Assembly: GCF_002813445.1 (NCBI RefSeq)
Contig: NZ_PHHD01000001.1
Coordinates: 3,410,001-3,474,000, forward strand
DNA from: Pseudomonas tolaasii NCPPB 2192
Lineage (GTDB): Bacteria > Pseudomonadota > Gammaproteobacteria > Pseudomonadales > Pseudomonadaceae
DNA: 64,000 nucleotides
Direction: 5' to 3'
The notes below the pieces were generated by a model that had not been told where the DNA came from, ran no database searches, and saw only the letters and a list, made by a program, of their open reading frames with translations. A program made the position numbers and the translations under genes. Positions 27,001 to 35,288 of the stretch are shown here, piece after piece. Position 1 is the stretch's first letter; each line of letters begins with the position of its first letter.

Positions 27001-28005
27001 AACCACCTGAAGATGAACCTGGAAGTGGTCGACGGCCAGGGCAAGTTCCTCGGAGAAGGCCGCGACCTCGCCGAGTTGACCGCACGCTTTGCCGAGGCCA
27101 GCCAGGCCGCGTTGGCCGTGCCGCAAACCGCGAAAAGCCAGCAGCCGGTGGAAGCCAAGGTATTTGCGGCGGTGGCCGAGAAGACCCAGCAGAAGATTGC
27201 CGGGCTGTCGATGACGGTGTATCCGGCGCTGGTCGAAGACAACGGCACGGTCAAGGAGGGGCGTTTCTCCACCGCCGCCGAAGCCGAGTTCCAGCACCGC
27301 CGCGCATTGCAGCGTTTGTTGATGCAGCAATTGGCCGAACCGGCCAAATTCCTGCGCGGCAAGCTACCCGGCCTGACCGAATTGGGCCTGATGTACCGCG
27401 AACTGGGGCGCGTCGACGCCTTGGTGGAAGACATTCTGCTGGCGAGCCTCGACACCTGCGTGCTGGAAGGCGAAGCGAGTTTGCCTCGCGATGGCGCCGG
27501 CCTGGCGGCGCTGGCTGAACGCAAGCGTGGCAGTTGGACCGAGCATGCTGAACGCCTGGCGCGCCACACGCTGGAGGTGTTGAAGCTGTGGCATGGCCTG
27601 CAAAAGCGCTTCAAGGGCAAGATCGACCTGGCCCAGGCCGTGGCCCTGAACGACATCAAGCAACAATTGAGCAATCTGGTGTACCCGGGCTTTGTGCGGG
27701 AAACCCCGTCGCAATGGTTCAAGGAATTGCCGCGGTTCCTGAAGGCCATCGAACTGCGCCTGGAAAAGCTGCCGAGTCAGGTGCAAAAGGACCGCGTGTG
27801 GAGTGGTGAGTTGGCGGGCTTGTGGACGCAATACGAAAACCGCCTGAAAAAACATGCCCAGGAAGGCAAGCGCGACCCTCAACTGGAGCTTTACCGCTGG
27901 TGGCTGGAGGAATACCGGGTGTCGTTGTTTGCCCAGCAGCTGGGCACCAAGGTGCCGATTTCCGACAAGCGTTTGAGCAAGCAGTGGAGTTTGGTGGAGG
28001 CTTGA
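24076..28005 (+). CDS. hrpA: ATP-dependent RNA helicase HrpA
   Basis: A DEAH-box helicase of 1309 residues (1303 if the ATG at 24094, reading MTDQAPTIDQLL, is the true start; neither has a strong ribosome site). Walker A GETGSGKT is at 101-108, DEAHERS and SATIDLERF follow, then QRKGRCGRVEPG (motif VI) and the helicase-associated domains. The long C-terminal region (from about residue 800) is the DUF3418 extension typical of bacterial HrpA. It is thought to act on structured mRNA or stalled ribosomes. Several long open frames on the opposite strand here are shadows of its GC-rich coding pattern. Confidence 0.96.
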   Translation: MTVKYLMTDQAPTIDQLLKTLDHAMLADRHRLRRQLLELRKKPDEEKLAQWVARMQASCAQVTARRASLPVIRYDDSLPIAAKRDEIKAALNKHQVLIIAGETGSGKTTQLPKICLEIGRGQFGLIGHTQPRRIAARSVASRVAEELATPLGALVGYQVRFEDQSDSNTLIKLMTDGILLAETQNDRYLERYDTIIVDEAHERSLNIDFLLGYLKTLLPRRPDLKVIITSATIDLERFSKHFDDAPIVEVSGRTFPVDTWYRPLTLEQDEEGNRVEDDLTVDQAILAALDEIAAYERSERRSPGDVLVFLPGEREIRDAADMLRKAQLKHTEILPLYARLSPAEQQRIFQSHPGRRVVLATNVAETSLTVPGIRYVIDSGTARISRYSYRAKVQRLPIEAISQASANQRKGRCGRVEPGICIRLYSEEDFIGRPEFTDPEILRTNLAAVILQMLHLRLGEITDFPFIEPPDGKAISDGFNLLQELSAVDRNSQLTPLGRQLARLPVDPRMGRMLLEAAKLGSLQEVLIVASAMSIQDPRERPPERQQAADQAHAQWKDADSDFAGLVNLWRGFEEQRQELTASPLRNWCRKNFLNYLRLREWRDSHRQLSLICRDLQLTINKDPADYPKLHKAVLSGLLSQIGQKTEDGDYLGARQRRFWIHPSSGIGKKRPQWLMTAELVETTKLYARMVAKIDADWIEPLAGHLIKKNHFEPHWEKKRGQVVAFEQITLFGLIVVGRRPVHYGPIDPVVSRELFIREGLVRGEIQSRAKCLTANQQLLEQLDELEAKARRRDILADEETLYAFYDARLPAEIHQTATFDSWYKVNSQKNPQLLIMREEDVLAREASEVTALHYPDALHLGDLELALSYHFEPNHPRDGVTLRVPAPLLPALPPERLEWLVPGVIEAKCIALVRNLPKALRKNFVPVPDFVKAALQRIEFGQGSLPQALGRELLRMTGARVSDEAWAEAAQQVENHLKMNLEVVDGQGKFLGEGRDLAELTARFAEASQAALAVPQTAKSQQPVEAKVFAAVAEKTQQKIAGLSMTVYPALVEDNGTVKEGRFSTAAEAEFQHRRALQRLLMQQLAEPAKFLRGKLPGLTELGLMYRELGRVDALVEDILLASLDTCVLEGEASLPRDGAGLAALAERKRGSWTEHAERLARHTLEVLKLWHGLQKRFKGKIDLAQAVALNDIKQQLSNLVYPGFVRETPSQWFKELPRFLKAIELRLEKLPSQVQKDRVWSGELAGLWTQYENRLKKHAQEGKRDPQLELYRWWLEEYRVSLFAQQLGTKVPISDKRLSKQWSLVEA

Positions 28006-28350
28006 GGCCGTTCCCGGTTTTGAAAGTTGCTCAGGTCAAATGTGGGAGCTGGTTGCCTGCGATGCAGACACCTCGGTATGTCAGCAGGACGCAGTGATGA
28101 TATCGAAGGCAAGCCAGCTCCCACACAAGCCAGCTCCCGAAGGCGTACTCGGGGTTTTTCCGGTGGATGGCGCCAAATCCGTGGGGTTGTGGCAAACTTC
28201 CCGGTCATAAATGCCGGGATCGTCGCGCAATGCTGCGACGCGATGGAATAAAGCGATGCCAGTTTGATGTCCGCTGGGCGGGATCGGACTACTTACAGTT
28301 TGGTACGACGGTACCAATATCTTCTGCCTGACAGATTTAGAGGAACGACC
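28006..28350. other. intergenic region between hrpA and the KASIII gene
   Basis: A 345-base gap. Its first half holds a REP doublet (28041-28125) plus a partial extra arm (about 28125-28138). The second half has no recognisable gene and presumably carries the promoter for the ketoacyl synthase gene, whose GTG at 28351 has AGAGGAAC just upstream. Confidence 0.6.
28041..28125. repeat. REP doublet (REPIN), gtgggagct type
   Basis: Inverted arms tgtgggagctggttgcctgc and gaaggcaagccagctcccaca. The left arm has lost a base relative to the usual ggcttgcctgcgat consensus. A third, truncated arm (caagccagctccc) follows directly. Confidence 0.8.
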
Positions 28351-29472
28351 GTGCATAACGTCGTCATCAGCGGCACTGGCCTGTACACCCCGGCCAACAG
28401 CATCTCCAACGAAGAGCTGGTGCAGTCTTTCAATGCTTACGTGCAACAGTTCAACGAAGACAATGCCGAAGCCATCGAGCGCGGCGAAGTGCAAGCGCTA
28501 ACCGAGTCCAGCGCGGCCTTTATCGAGAAGGCATCGGGCATCAAGAGCCGTTTTGTGATGGACAAGGACGGCATTCTCGACCCGCAACGCATGGCCCCGC
28601 GCCTGCCCGAGCGCAGCAACGACGAATGGTCGGTGCTCTGCCAGATGGCCGTCGGCGCCGCCGAACAAGCCCTGCAGCGCGCCGGTAAAACCGCCGCCGA
28701 CATCGACGGCGTGATCGTCGCGTGCTCCAACCTGCAGCGCGCCTACCCGGCCATCGCCATTGAAGTGCAGGAAGCCCTGGGTATCCAAGGCTTCGGTTTC
28801 GACATGAACGTGGCCTGCTCCTCGGCGACCTTCGGCATTCAGAACGCCGCCAACAGCATCCAGCTGGGCCAGGCCCGGGCGATTTTGATGGTCAACCCGG
28901 AAGTTTGCACCGGCCACCTGAACTTCCGTGACCGCGACAGCCACTTCATCTTCGGCGATGCGGCCACGGCAGTGGTGCTGGAGCGTGCTGACCTGGCGAC
29001 GTCGGCGCACCAGTTCGATGTGGTGAGCACCAAGCTGCTGACCAAGTTTTCCAACAACATCCGCAACAACTTTGGCTTCCTCAACCGCACGGCGGAAGAG
29101 GGCATCGGCGCGCCCGACAAACTGTTCGTGCAGGAAGGCCGCAAGGTGTTTCGCGATGTGTGCCCGATGGTCGCCGAGCTGATTGGTGTGCACCTGGAAG
29201 AAAACCAACTGGATGTGGCCGATGTGAAGCGATTCTGGCTGCACCAGGCCAACCTGAGCATGAACCACCTGATCGTGAAGAAACTGCTGGGCCGCGAAGC
29301 CTCGGTGGAAGAAGCGCCGGTGATTCTCGACACCTACGCCAACACCAGTTCCGCAGGATCGGTGATTGCGTTTCACAAATATCAGGACGATTTGCCGAAA
29401 GGCTCCGTCGCGGTGCTCAGCTCGTTCGGCGCGGGTTACTCGATCGGCAGCGTAATCCTGCGTAAACGCTGA
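28351..29472 (+). CDS. beta-ketoacyl-ACP synthase III family protein (PA3286-like)
   Basis: A 373-residue thiolase-fold condensing enzyme starting at GTG with the ribosome site AGAGGA nearby; the frame extends upstream to 28264 without similarity. The catalytic triad is visible: C156 in NVACSSATFG, H298 in WLHQANLSMN and N331 in YANTSSAGS. It is longer than housekeeping FabH, with an inserted N-terminal region (residues 20-60). The gene order KASIII, ECF sigma, small anti-sigma matches my memory of PA3286-PA3284 in P. aeruginosa, where PA3286 diverts octanoyl-CoA from beta-oxidation into fatty acid synthesis. Family call is firm; the substrate is by analogy. Confidence 0.88.
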   Translation: MHNVVISGTGLYTPANSISNEELVQSFNAYVQQFNEDNAEAIERGEVQALTESSAAFIEKASGIKSRFVMDKDGILDPQRMAPRLPERSNDEWSVLCQMAVGAAEQALQRAGKTAADIDGVIVACSNLQRAYPAIAIEVQEALGIQGFGFDMNVACSSATFGIQNAANSIQLGQARAILMVNPEVCTGHLNFRDRDSHFIFGDAATAVVLERADLATSAHQFDVVSTKLLTKFSNNIRNNFGFLNRTAEEGIGAPDKLFVQEGRKVFRDVCPMVAELIGVHLEENQLDVADVKRFWLHQANLSMNHLIVKKLLGREASVEEAPVILDTYANTSSAGSVIAFHKYQDDLPKGSVAVLSSFGAGYSIGSVILRKR

Positions 29473-29494
29473 TATAGCGCCGGAATGCGGTTAA

Positions 29495-29566
29495 TGTGGG
29501 AGCTGGCTTGCCTGCGATGACGAGGGTGAATTCACCGCCGCTATCGCAGGCATGCCAGCTCCCACA
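29495..29566. repeat. REP doublet (REPIN), gtgggagct type
   Basis: Arms tgtgggagctggcttgcctg and gcaggcatgccagctcccaca in inverted orientation with a short spacer, filling the gap between the KASIII and sigma-factor genes. Confidence 0.85.
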
Positions 29567-29594
29567 GGTATCCACAGCAGGATTGAGGTAAACG

Positions 29595-30209
29595 ATGGCA
29601 GCAGCGGACGACGCGCACCTGCTAGAACGATTGCTCAAGGGTGAGCAGCGGGCCTACAAGGAACTGGTCACCACCTACCAGAGCGCCATGCGCGCTGTGG
29701 CCTATGCCATTGTCGGCCAGCGCCACGCCGACGAAGTGGTGCAGGACGCGTGGCTGTCGGTGGTACGCAACCTGGCCAAGTTCGAAGGGCGCTCCAGCCT
29801 CAAGACCTGGCTGCTGACCATCACTGCCAACTCCGCCAAAGGCCGTTACAAACAGAACCGCCGGGAAGTTTTGCTCGATGATTTGCCTTCGCCCCACGGC
29901 ACCATCGGCGATGACCGCTTCGTGCCGGACGATGGCCACTGGGCCGTCGCGCCCTATGCCTGGCATCAGGACACCCCGGAAGCACTGCTCACCGAAGACG
30001 AACTGCGCAAATGCCTGGAACATACGATTCTGAGTTTGTCCGAGTTGCAAAGCAGCGTGCTGGTGCTGCGAGAACGCCAGGGCCTGGAGTTGGAAGAGAT
30101 TTGTAATCTTCTGACGCTGTCGCTCTCCAATGTCCGTGTGCTGTTGCATCGAGCACGGCTTAAAGTCTTCGCCACGGTGGAGCATTTTGAGGAAACGGGC
30201 GAATGTTGA
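29595..30209 (+). CDS. RNA polymerase ECF sigma factor
   Basis: A 204-residue sigma-70 family protein of the ECF group. Region 2 spans residues 10-80 (EQRAYKELVTTYQSAMRAVAYAIVG ... ADEVVQDAWLSVVRNLAKF) and region 4 is near the end (LSELQSSVLVLRERQGLELEEI, then LSLSNVRVLLHRARLK). The linker between them is long and Pro/Asp rich. The last codons overlap the ATG of the following zinc-finger anti-sigma gene by seven bases, the standard arrangement for a sigma/anti-sigma pair. The stimulus and regulon are unknown; the adjacent KASIII gene is a candidate target. Confidence 0.93.
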   Translation: MAAADDAHLLERLLKGEQRAYKELVTTYQSAMRAVAYAIVGQRHADEVVQDAWLSVVRNLAKFEGRSSLKTWLLTITANSAKGRYKQNRREVLLDDLPSPHGTIGDDRFVPDDGHWAVAPYAWHQDTPEALLTEDELRKCLEHTILSLSELQSSVLVLRERQGLELEEICNLLTLSLSNVRVLLHRARLKVFATVEHFEETGEC

Positions 30210-30436
30210 CCTGTAAAGAACAAGTGGCGCGTTCCAGTGACTATCTCGATGGGCAACTGACCTTTCGCGAACGTCTGATGGTGCGTCACCACCTGATGTT
30301 CTGCCCCAACTGTCGGCGATTTATCCGTCAGATGCGCCTGATGCAGGCGACTTTGAAGATTATGCCGGAAGAGCCGGTAAAGGACGCTGATGCATTGGCA
30401 GATCGGCTGGTAGCCGAACGGCTGAAAGATCAGTAA
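30203..30436 (+). CDS. small soluble zinc-finger anti-sigma factor
   Basis: A 77-residue protein with the ZAS-type motif HHLMFCPNC (H-x3-C-x2-C), preceded by SSDYLDGQLTFRERLMVRHH. The start overlaps the sigma gene. There is no membrane helix, so unlike many anti-sigma factors it would act in the cytoplasm and could respond to redox change or zinc. It presumably binds and inhibits the sigma factor encoded just before it. Confidence 0.88.
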   Translation: MLTCKEQVARSSDYLDGQLTFRERLMVRHHLMFCPNCRRFIRQMRLMQATLKIMPEEPVKDADALADRLVAERLKDQ

Positions 30437-30551
30437 AGGCGGGAAAGGCAGACTCGCGTGGGTGAGCCGGACGGATGATGGGGACCGGCCCCACGCAAGG
30501 CTGTTGCAGCCACCCCGGGCCGTCCTGGCCCGAGGCTTGTTACACGAACAT

Positions 30552-31874
30552 TTAGAACTTGGCTTCGGCATCCAGCTGCAGGGTGTTGGTGTTGGCATCA
30601 CGCTGCGTGCGGCTGGCGTAGTCAGCCTTGGTCAGGAAGTACGTGGCGCCCAGGGCGAAGTTCTTGTCGATGTCGTAGCTGACCTTCATCTTGTGACCGC
30701 GCGAGCCGGTGGTGCCGTTGGCGAAGTCCGAGTCAGTGAAGGCGCCAACCACTGCGTTACGTTGAATATCGCGGTAGTTGTAGTCCAGGTTGAAACCGAA
30801 CACTTTGGACTTGGCACCTACCAGCCAGGCGGTGTCCTGATCGGTCACGGCATCGTTGTTTTTCACGTACTGGCCGTAGAACGCCAGCGGCACTGCCAGG
30901 CCACCGATGTCAGCCTGGGCAAAACCTTCATACAGGCGGAACTGGTTGTCGGCCGAGTTGCCGTTCACTGCCAGCGCGCAAGGCGTGGTGGTGGTTGTGC
31001 AGCGGCTGTCCTTGTCGTTCTGGTAGGCGTAGACGCTGCCGCCCAGGGTCATTTTCAGGTTGTCGGTGACCGAGAAACGCGTACCCAACTGGCCCGAGGT
31101 CAAGCGCAGGTCGTGACGGAACTGCACGCCGTCGCCGTCCACGTTGTCCTTGAGGTTGTAGTTACCGATGCTGCCGAACAGCTCGGCGCTGCTGCCCAGC
31201 GGGTATTTGTAGGTCAGGGCCAGACCTTCCGGGTTGATGTCGCTATCCCAGATCACGTCGCCCATGTTGACCCACGGCTGCAGCATCTTGCCGCCGATCA
31301 CGTGCAGGTTCTTGATCTGGTCCGGGTGGTAGTCGATGTAGCCCAGGTCCAGCCAGATCGACTTCTTGTCGAAGTAGTTGTCCTGGTCCTGGTTGGTCGA
31401 ACGAGCGTCGTCGCTGCTGCCGGTGGCGATACGGATGCCGGTATCGACCTGGGAGTTGATCTCGGTGTAGGCGCCCAGACGGGCACGGATGCGCTGACGG
31501 TCCTTGTCGCGGCCACCGTTGTTGGATTCGCCCTGGATCTTCACGGTTTCCTGACGGAAACGCACGTCACCCTTGAACTGGGTTTTCGCGGCCCAGGCCA
31601 GCTTCTGGTCGAAGCTGCTCAACTCGGTGGTTTTTTTCGCGGTAGCGGCGATCTGCTCGTTGGTCTCTTGTTGAGCTTGCTGTGCGATCTGCTTTTCCTT
31701 CTGGTCCTTCGCCAGTTCCGCTTGCAGCTCAGTGTACTGCGCCGCGGTGATCTGGCCGTTGGCCTTGAGCATGTCGAGCAATTTAGCGTCGACTGCAGCG
31801 CTGGCCGGGTGGCTGAGTGCCAGCAACAGGCCGCCACACAGGGCCGCCGCAGTTTTGGTGGAAGCAAGACGCAT
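30552..31874 (-). CDS. putative outer-membrane porin with N-terminal coiled coil
   Basis: A 440-residue protein starting MRLASTKTAAALCGGLLLALS, with signal-peptide cleavage likely after SHPASA. The mature N-terminus (about 25-75) is helical (ITAAQYTELQAELAKDQKEKQIAQQAQQET), like the periplasmic coiled coil of some trimeric porins. The rest is beta-strand rich with alternating aromatic residues and ends in F (LQLDAEAKF), as expected of a barrel. The pattern DKDRQRIRARLGAYTEIN ... GYIDYHP fits the putative porin family seen in Pseudomonas and Shewanella and does not resemble OprP/OprO. The substrate is unknown. An inverted repeat lies about 120 bases upstream. Confidence 0.85.
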   Translation of the reverse strand: MRLASTKTAAALCGGLLLALSHPASAAVDAKLLDMLKANGQITAAQYTELQAELAKDQKEKQIAQQAQQETNEQIAATAKKTTELSSFDQKLAWAAKTQFKGDVRFRQETVKIQGESNNGGRDKDRQRIRARLGAYTEINSQVDTGIRIATGSSDDARSTNQDQDNYFDKKSIWLDLGYIDYHPDQIKNLHVIGGKMLQPWVNMGDVIWDSDINPEGLALTYKYPLGSSAELFGSIGNYNLKDNVDGDGVQFRHDLRLTSGQLGTRFSVTDNLKMTLGGSVYAYQNDKDSRCTTTTTPCALAVNGNSADNQFRLYEGFAQADIGGLAVPLAFYGQYVKNNDAVTDQDTAWLVGAKSKVFGFNLDYNYRDIQRNAVVGAFTDSDFANGTTGSRGHKMKVSYDIDKNFALGATYFLTKADYASRTQRDANTNTLQLDAEAKF

Positions 31875-31996
31875 ATCAATCTCCGAAAGTGAGGAGGGAA
31901 GGCAAACCCTCCAGGACACAACCGCCTGCTAGAACCAGGCGCTCTAAAAACAGGCGTCAGTATCACGATCGTTTATGACGGAGCAGTGGCTAAGTG

Positions 31997-32014
31997 ATGT
32001 CATGTAGATGACAA
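31997..32014. promoter_or_regulatory. inverted repeat TGTCAT-N4-ATGACA upstream of the porin gene
   Basis: The palindrome (core 31998-32013) sits 123 bases upstream of the porin start, in the 257-base gap between the porin and the GNAT-like gene. It could be the operator of a dimeric regulator for either gene. On the minus strand, TTGTCAT-CTAC-ATGACAT also partly resembles a Pho box, but those are direct repeats, so this reading is weaker. Confidence 0.4.
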
Positions 32015-32131
32015 TTTATTTATAAAGGAACTATCTGGCATGGGTTTTGTCCGGCCATTTACAGATGCGTGAAGCCCCGGTGATAAGCGATACTCGCCAG
32101 GCTTTCACGCCCTGAAGTAGTGAGGATGCCG

Positions 32132-33256
32132 ATGCCGTTGCAACGCCTGGACAGCCTGTCCGAAATCGCCCCGCAGGTGTGGGATGCCCTGGTGCCGCAG
32201 GCCCAGCCCTTTGTGCGGCATGCGTTTTTAAGTGCTCTGGAGGACAGCGCCAGCCTGGGGCCGCAATCGGGCTGGCAGCCGGAACATCTTCTGCACTGGG
32301 AAGGCGAGCGGCTGGTGGCAGCGTTGCCCAGCTACCGCAAATGGCATTCCTACGGCGAGTACGTGTTTGATCACGGCTGGGCGGATGCTTGCGAACGTGC
32401 GGGCATTGATTACTACCCCAAATTGCTCACGGCGGTGCCGTTCAGCCCGGTCAGCGGCCCTCGCTTGTTGGCGGCAAATGCGCAGGACGGTTTCGAGTTG
32501 CTGAAGGCGTTGCCGGGTTATCTGGAAATCGAAGGGCTCTCCAGCGCTCACATCAACTTCACCGACCCATTGGCCGACGAAGCGCTGATGCAGCAACCGG
32601 GCTGGCTGCAGCGCCTGGGTTGCCAGTTCCATTGGCAAAACCGGGGTTATCGCGATTTTCAGGATTTCCTTGACGCCTTGAGTTCACGCAAGCGCAAACA
32701 GATGCGCAAGGAGCGCGAGCAAGTGGCGGGGCAGGGCATTGATTTTGAGTGGCTGCTAGGCCATGAACTGAGCGAAGCCCAGTGGGATTTTGTCTACGCC
32801 TGCTACGCCAACACCTACGCGGTGCGCCGCCAATCGCCCTACCTGACCCGCGCGTTTTTCAGCCTGCTGGCCGAGCGCATGCCCGAAGCCATCCGCGTGG
32901 TGCTGGCCAAACAGGGCGCACGCCCGGTGGCCATGGCCTTCAGCCTGATCGGCGGCGACAGCTTCTACGGTCGCTACTGGGGCTGCCTGGCGGAATTTGA
33001 CCGGCTGCACTTCGAAACCTGTTTCTATCAGGGCATGGACTACGCCATCGCCCATGGCCTGCAACGTTTCGACGCCGGTGCTCAGGGCGAACACAAGCTG
33101 ATTCGCGGGTTTGAACCGGTGATCACACGATCGTGGCATTACCTGCGCCACCCGGGCCTGAAAAATGCCGTGGAGGATTTTCTCGAGCGCGAGCGCGTGG
33201 GCATTGTGGCGTATGCGCAAGAGGCGAGGGCGGCCTTGCCTTATCGGCAAGGTTGA
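32132..33256 (+). CDS. GNAT-like protein of the peptidogalycan biosynthesis/DUF482 family
   Basis: A 374-residue protein. Start candidates are GTG 32120, ATG 32126 and ATG 32132; the last has GAGG six bases upstream and is preferred. The fold is the tandem GNAT type used by Fem-like enzymes: HSYGEYVFDHGWADACERAGIDYYPKLLTAVPFSPVSG in the first half, SRKRKQMRKEREQV in the middle, and GGDSFYGRYWGCLAEFDRLHFETCFYQGMDYAI near residue 280. The C-terminal GAQGEHKLIRGFEPV is strongly conserved in the family. The acyl acceptor is unknown. A REP doublet follows. Confidence 0.88.
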   Translation: MPLQRLDSLSEIAPQVWDALVPQAQPFVRHAFLSALEDSASLGPQSGWQPEHLLHWEGERLVAALPSYRKWHSYGEYVFDHGWADACERAGIDYYPKLLTAVPFSPVSGPRLLAANAQDGFELLKALPGYLEIEGLSSAHINFTDPLADEALMQQPGWLQRLGCQFHWQNRGYRDFQDFLDALSSRKRKQMRKEREQVAGQGIDFEWLLGHELSEAQWDFVYACYANTYAVRRQSPYLTRAFFSLLAERMPEAIRVVLAKQGARPVAMAFSLIGGDSFYGRYWGCLAEFDRLHFETCFYQGMDYAIAHGLQRFDAGAQGEHKLIRGFEPVITRSWHYLRHPGLKNAVEDFLERERVGIVAYAQEARAALPYRQG

Positions 33257-33266
33257 GCGAGGCCAG

Positions 33267-33355
33267 TGTGGGAGCTGGCTTGCCTGCGATGACGGTCTGT
33301 CAGCCAACTCTTCAGTGGCTGATCTAACGCTGTCGCAGGCAAGCCAGCTCCCACA
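33267..33355. repeat. REP doublet (REPIN), gtgggagct type
   Basis: Arms tgtgggagctggcttgcctg and gcaggcaagccagctcccaca in inverted orientation, between the convergent GNAT-like and ABC transporter genes, where it may also help stop transcription. Confidence 0.85.
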
Positions 33356-33373
33356 GGTTTGACTGGTGTGTGT

Positions 33374-35206
33374 TCAGTCGATCCCGACAAACCCGCCGGT
33401 CTGGTGCTGCCACAACCGCGCGTACAGCCCGCCGTGGGCCAGCAATTCGGCATGGCTGCCACTCTCGGCAATCTGGCCTTTTTCCAGCACCACCAGGCGG
33501 TCCATGCGGGCGATGGTCGACAGCCGGTGTGCAATCGCGATCACGGTTTTGCCCTGCATCAGGGTTTCCAGGCTTTCCTGGATCGCCGCTTCCACTTCCG
33601 AGTCCAGCGCCGAGGTGGCTTCGTCCATGATCAGGATCGGCGCGTCCTTGAGCAGTACGCGGGCGATGGCAATGCGTTGGCGTTGCCCGCCGGAGAGTTT
33701 CACCCCGCGCTCGCCCACGTGAGCATCCAGCCCGGTGCGCCCTTCGGCGTCCGACAGTAGCGGGATAAACTCATCGGCGCGGGCCTTGTGCACGGCGGCC
33801 CAGAGTTCTTCGTCGGTGGCGTCCGGCTTGCCGTACAGCAGGTTGTCACGGATCGAGCGGTGCAGCAGCGAGGTGTCCTGGGTGATCATGCCGATCTGCT
33901 CGCGCAATGATTCCTGGGCGACTTCGGCAATGTTCTGGCCGTCGATCAGGATGCGTCCGCCTTGCAGGTCGTAAAGACGCAGCAGCAGGTTGACCAGAGT
34001 CGACTTGCCCGCGCCCGACGGGCCGATCAAGCCGATTTTCTCGCCCGCCCTGATCTCAAGGTTCAGGCCGCCAATGATCCCGCTCTTTTTGCCGTAGTGA
34101 AAATCTACCTGCTCAAAGCGCACTTCACCTTGAGGCACTACCAGGCGCGGCGCGTTCTCGCGGTCGATCACCGCCAGGGGCTGGGCGATGGTCTTCAGGC
34201 CGTCCTGCACCTGGCCGATGTTTTCGAAAATGCCGTTGACCACCCACATGATCCAGCCGGACATGTTGACGATGCGAATCACCAAACCGGTGGCCAGCGC
34301 GATGGCGCCGACGGAGATCAGCGACTGGGTCCACAACCACAGGGCCAGGCCGGTGGTGGTCACGATCAGCAGGCCGTTCATGCTGGTGATCACGATGTCC
34401 ATGCTGGTCACCACGCGGCTGGCCAGCTGGGTTTTTTCGGTTTGCTCGATGATCGCTTCCTTGGCGTATTCCTGCTCATAGCGGGTATGGGCGAACAGCT
34501 TCAAGGTGGTGATGTTGGTGTAGCCGTCGACGATACGGCCCATCAGCTTGGAGCGCGCCTCGGAGGAAATCACCGAGCGCTCCTTCACCCGAGGCACGAA
34601 GTAACGCAGGGCCAGGCTGTAGCAGATGATCCAGGTCACCAACGGGATCATCAAGCGCCAGTCGGCTTCGGCAAACAGCACGAGCGAGCTGATGGCGTAG
34701 ATCGCCACGTGCCAGATCGCGTCCACGGCCGCCACGGCGGAGTCGCGCAGGGAGTTGCCGGTTTGCATGATGCGCTGGGCGATACGCCCGGCGAAGTCGT
34801 TCTGGAAGAAGTTCAGGCTCTGTTTGAGCACGTAACTGTGGTTTTGCCAGCGAATCAGGCTGGTCATGCCGGGGCTGATGGTCTGGTGCACCAGCAAGTC
34901 ATGCAGGGCGCCGAAAATCGGGCGCAGCAACAGGGCGACCACGGCCATCCAGATCAGCTCGCTGCTGTGAAGCTGGAAGAAATTCTCGGGCGGCGTGCCC
35001 TGCGCCAGGTCGATGATGCGGCTCAGGTAGCTGAACAGCGCCACCTCGATCAGCGCGCCAATCAGGCCCACCACCAGCAAGGCGGCGAAATGCGGCCATA
35101 CCTGGCGCAGGTAGTAGATATAAAACGGCAGGACTTTATCGGGAGGCGCGGCGCTGGGTGCGTCGCGGAAGATATCGATCAGTTGTTCAAAACGACGATA
35201 GAGCAT
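33374..35206 (-). CDS. ABC exporter, fused permease and ATPase (MsbA-like)
   Basis: A 610-residue half-transporter. Residues 1-330 hold six membrane helices (HFAALLVVGLIGALIEVALFS is the first). The ATPase domain follows with Walker A GPSGAGKS, signature LSGGQRQRIAIARVLL, Walker B ILIMDEATSALDSE and the H-loop IAHRLSTIARMD. The ATG at 35206 is chosen because the family N-terminus is MLYRRFEQLIDIF; a TTG at 35242 would add 12 residues. It lies 82 bases downstream of the cyclophilin gene on the same strand. Substrate unknown (lipid, drug or peptide). Confidence 0.9.
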   Translation of the reverse strand: MLYRRFEQLIDIFRDAPSAAPPDKVLPFYIYYLRQVWPHFAALLVVGLIGALIEVALFSYLSRIIDLAQGTPPENFFQLHSSELIWMAVVALLLRPIFGALHDLLVHQTISPGMTSLIRWQNHSYVLKQSLNFFQNDFAGRIAQRIMQTGNSLRDSAVAAVDAIWHVAIYAISSLVLFAEADWRLMIPLVTWIICYSLALRYFVPRVKERSVISSEARSKLMGRIVDGYTNITTLKLFAHTRYEQEYAKEAIIEQTEKTQLASRVVTSMDIVITSMNGLLIVTTTGLALWLWTQSLISVGAIALATGLVIRIVNMSGWIMWVVNGIFENIGQVQDGLKTIAQPLAVIDRENAPRLVVPQGEVRFEQVDFHYGKKSGIIGGLNLEIRAGEKIGLIGPSGAGKSTLVNLLLRLYDLQGGRILIDGQNIAEVAQESLREQIGMITQDTSLLHRSIRDNLLYGKPDATDEELWAAVHKARADEFIPLLSDAEGRTGLDAHVGERGVKLSGGQRQRIAIARVLLKDAPILIMDEATSALDSEVEAAIQESLETLMQGKTVIAIAHRLSTIARMDRLVVLEKGQIAESGSHAELLAHGGLYARLWQHQTGGFVGID

Positions 35207-35288
35207 TGGGGTTGACGCCCGCCGGGCGGGCTCTCCTTTCAAATGCGCGCGCCGCCTTGTGGGCTGCGCGCGGAGTTTCCTGCAGACC

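Noticed and set aside
29495..29566. Palindromic gtgggagc...gctcccac elements considered as terminators or riboswitches
   Set aside because: The same sequence recurs in several unrelated gaps of the window and lacks a U-tract; it is the Pseudomonas REP family, although it may incidentally slow transcription.
30510..30545. GC-rich inverted repeat (cgggcc...ggcccg) after the anti-sigma gene considered as a terminator
   Set aside because: The stem is short and no T-run follows on either strand, so it was not listed as a feature.
31981..32020. Pho box controlling an OprP/OprO porin
   Set aside because: The porin lacks OprP/OprO motifs and the site is an inverted, not direct, repeat; kept only as an unspecified operator candidate.
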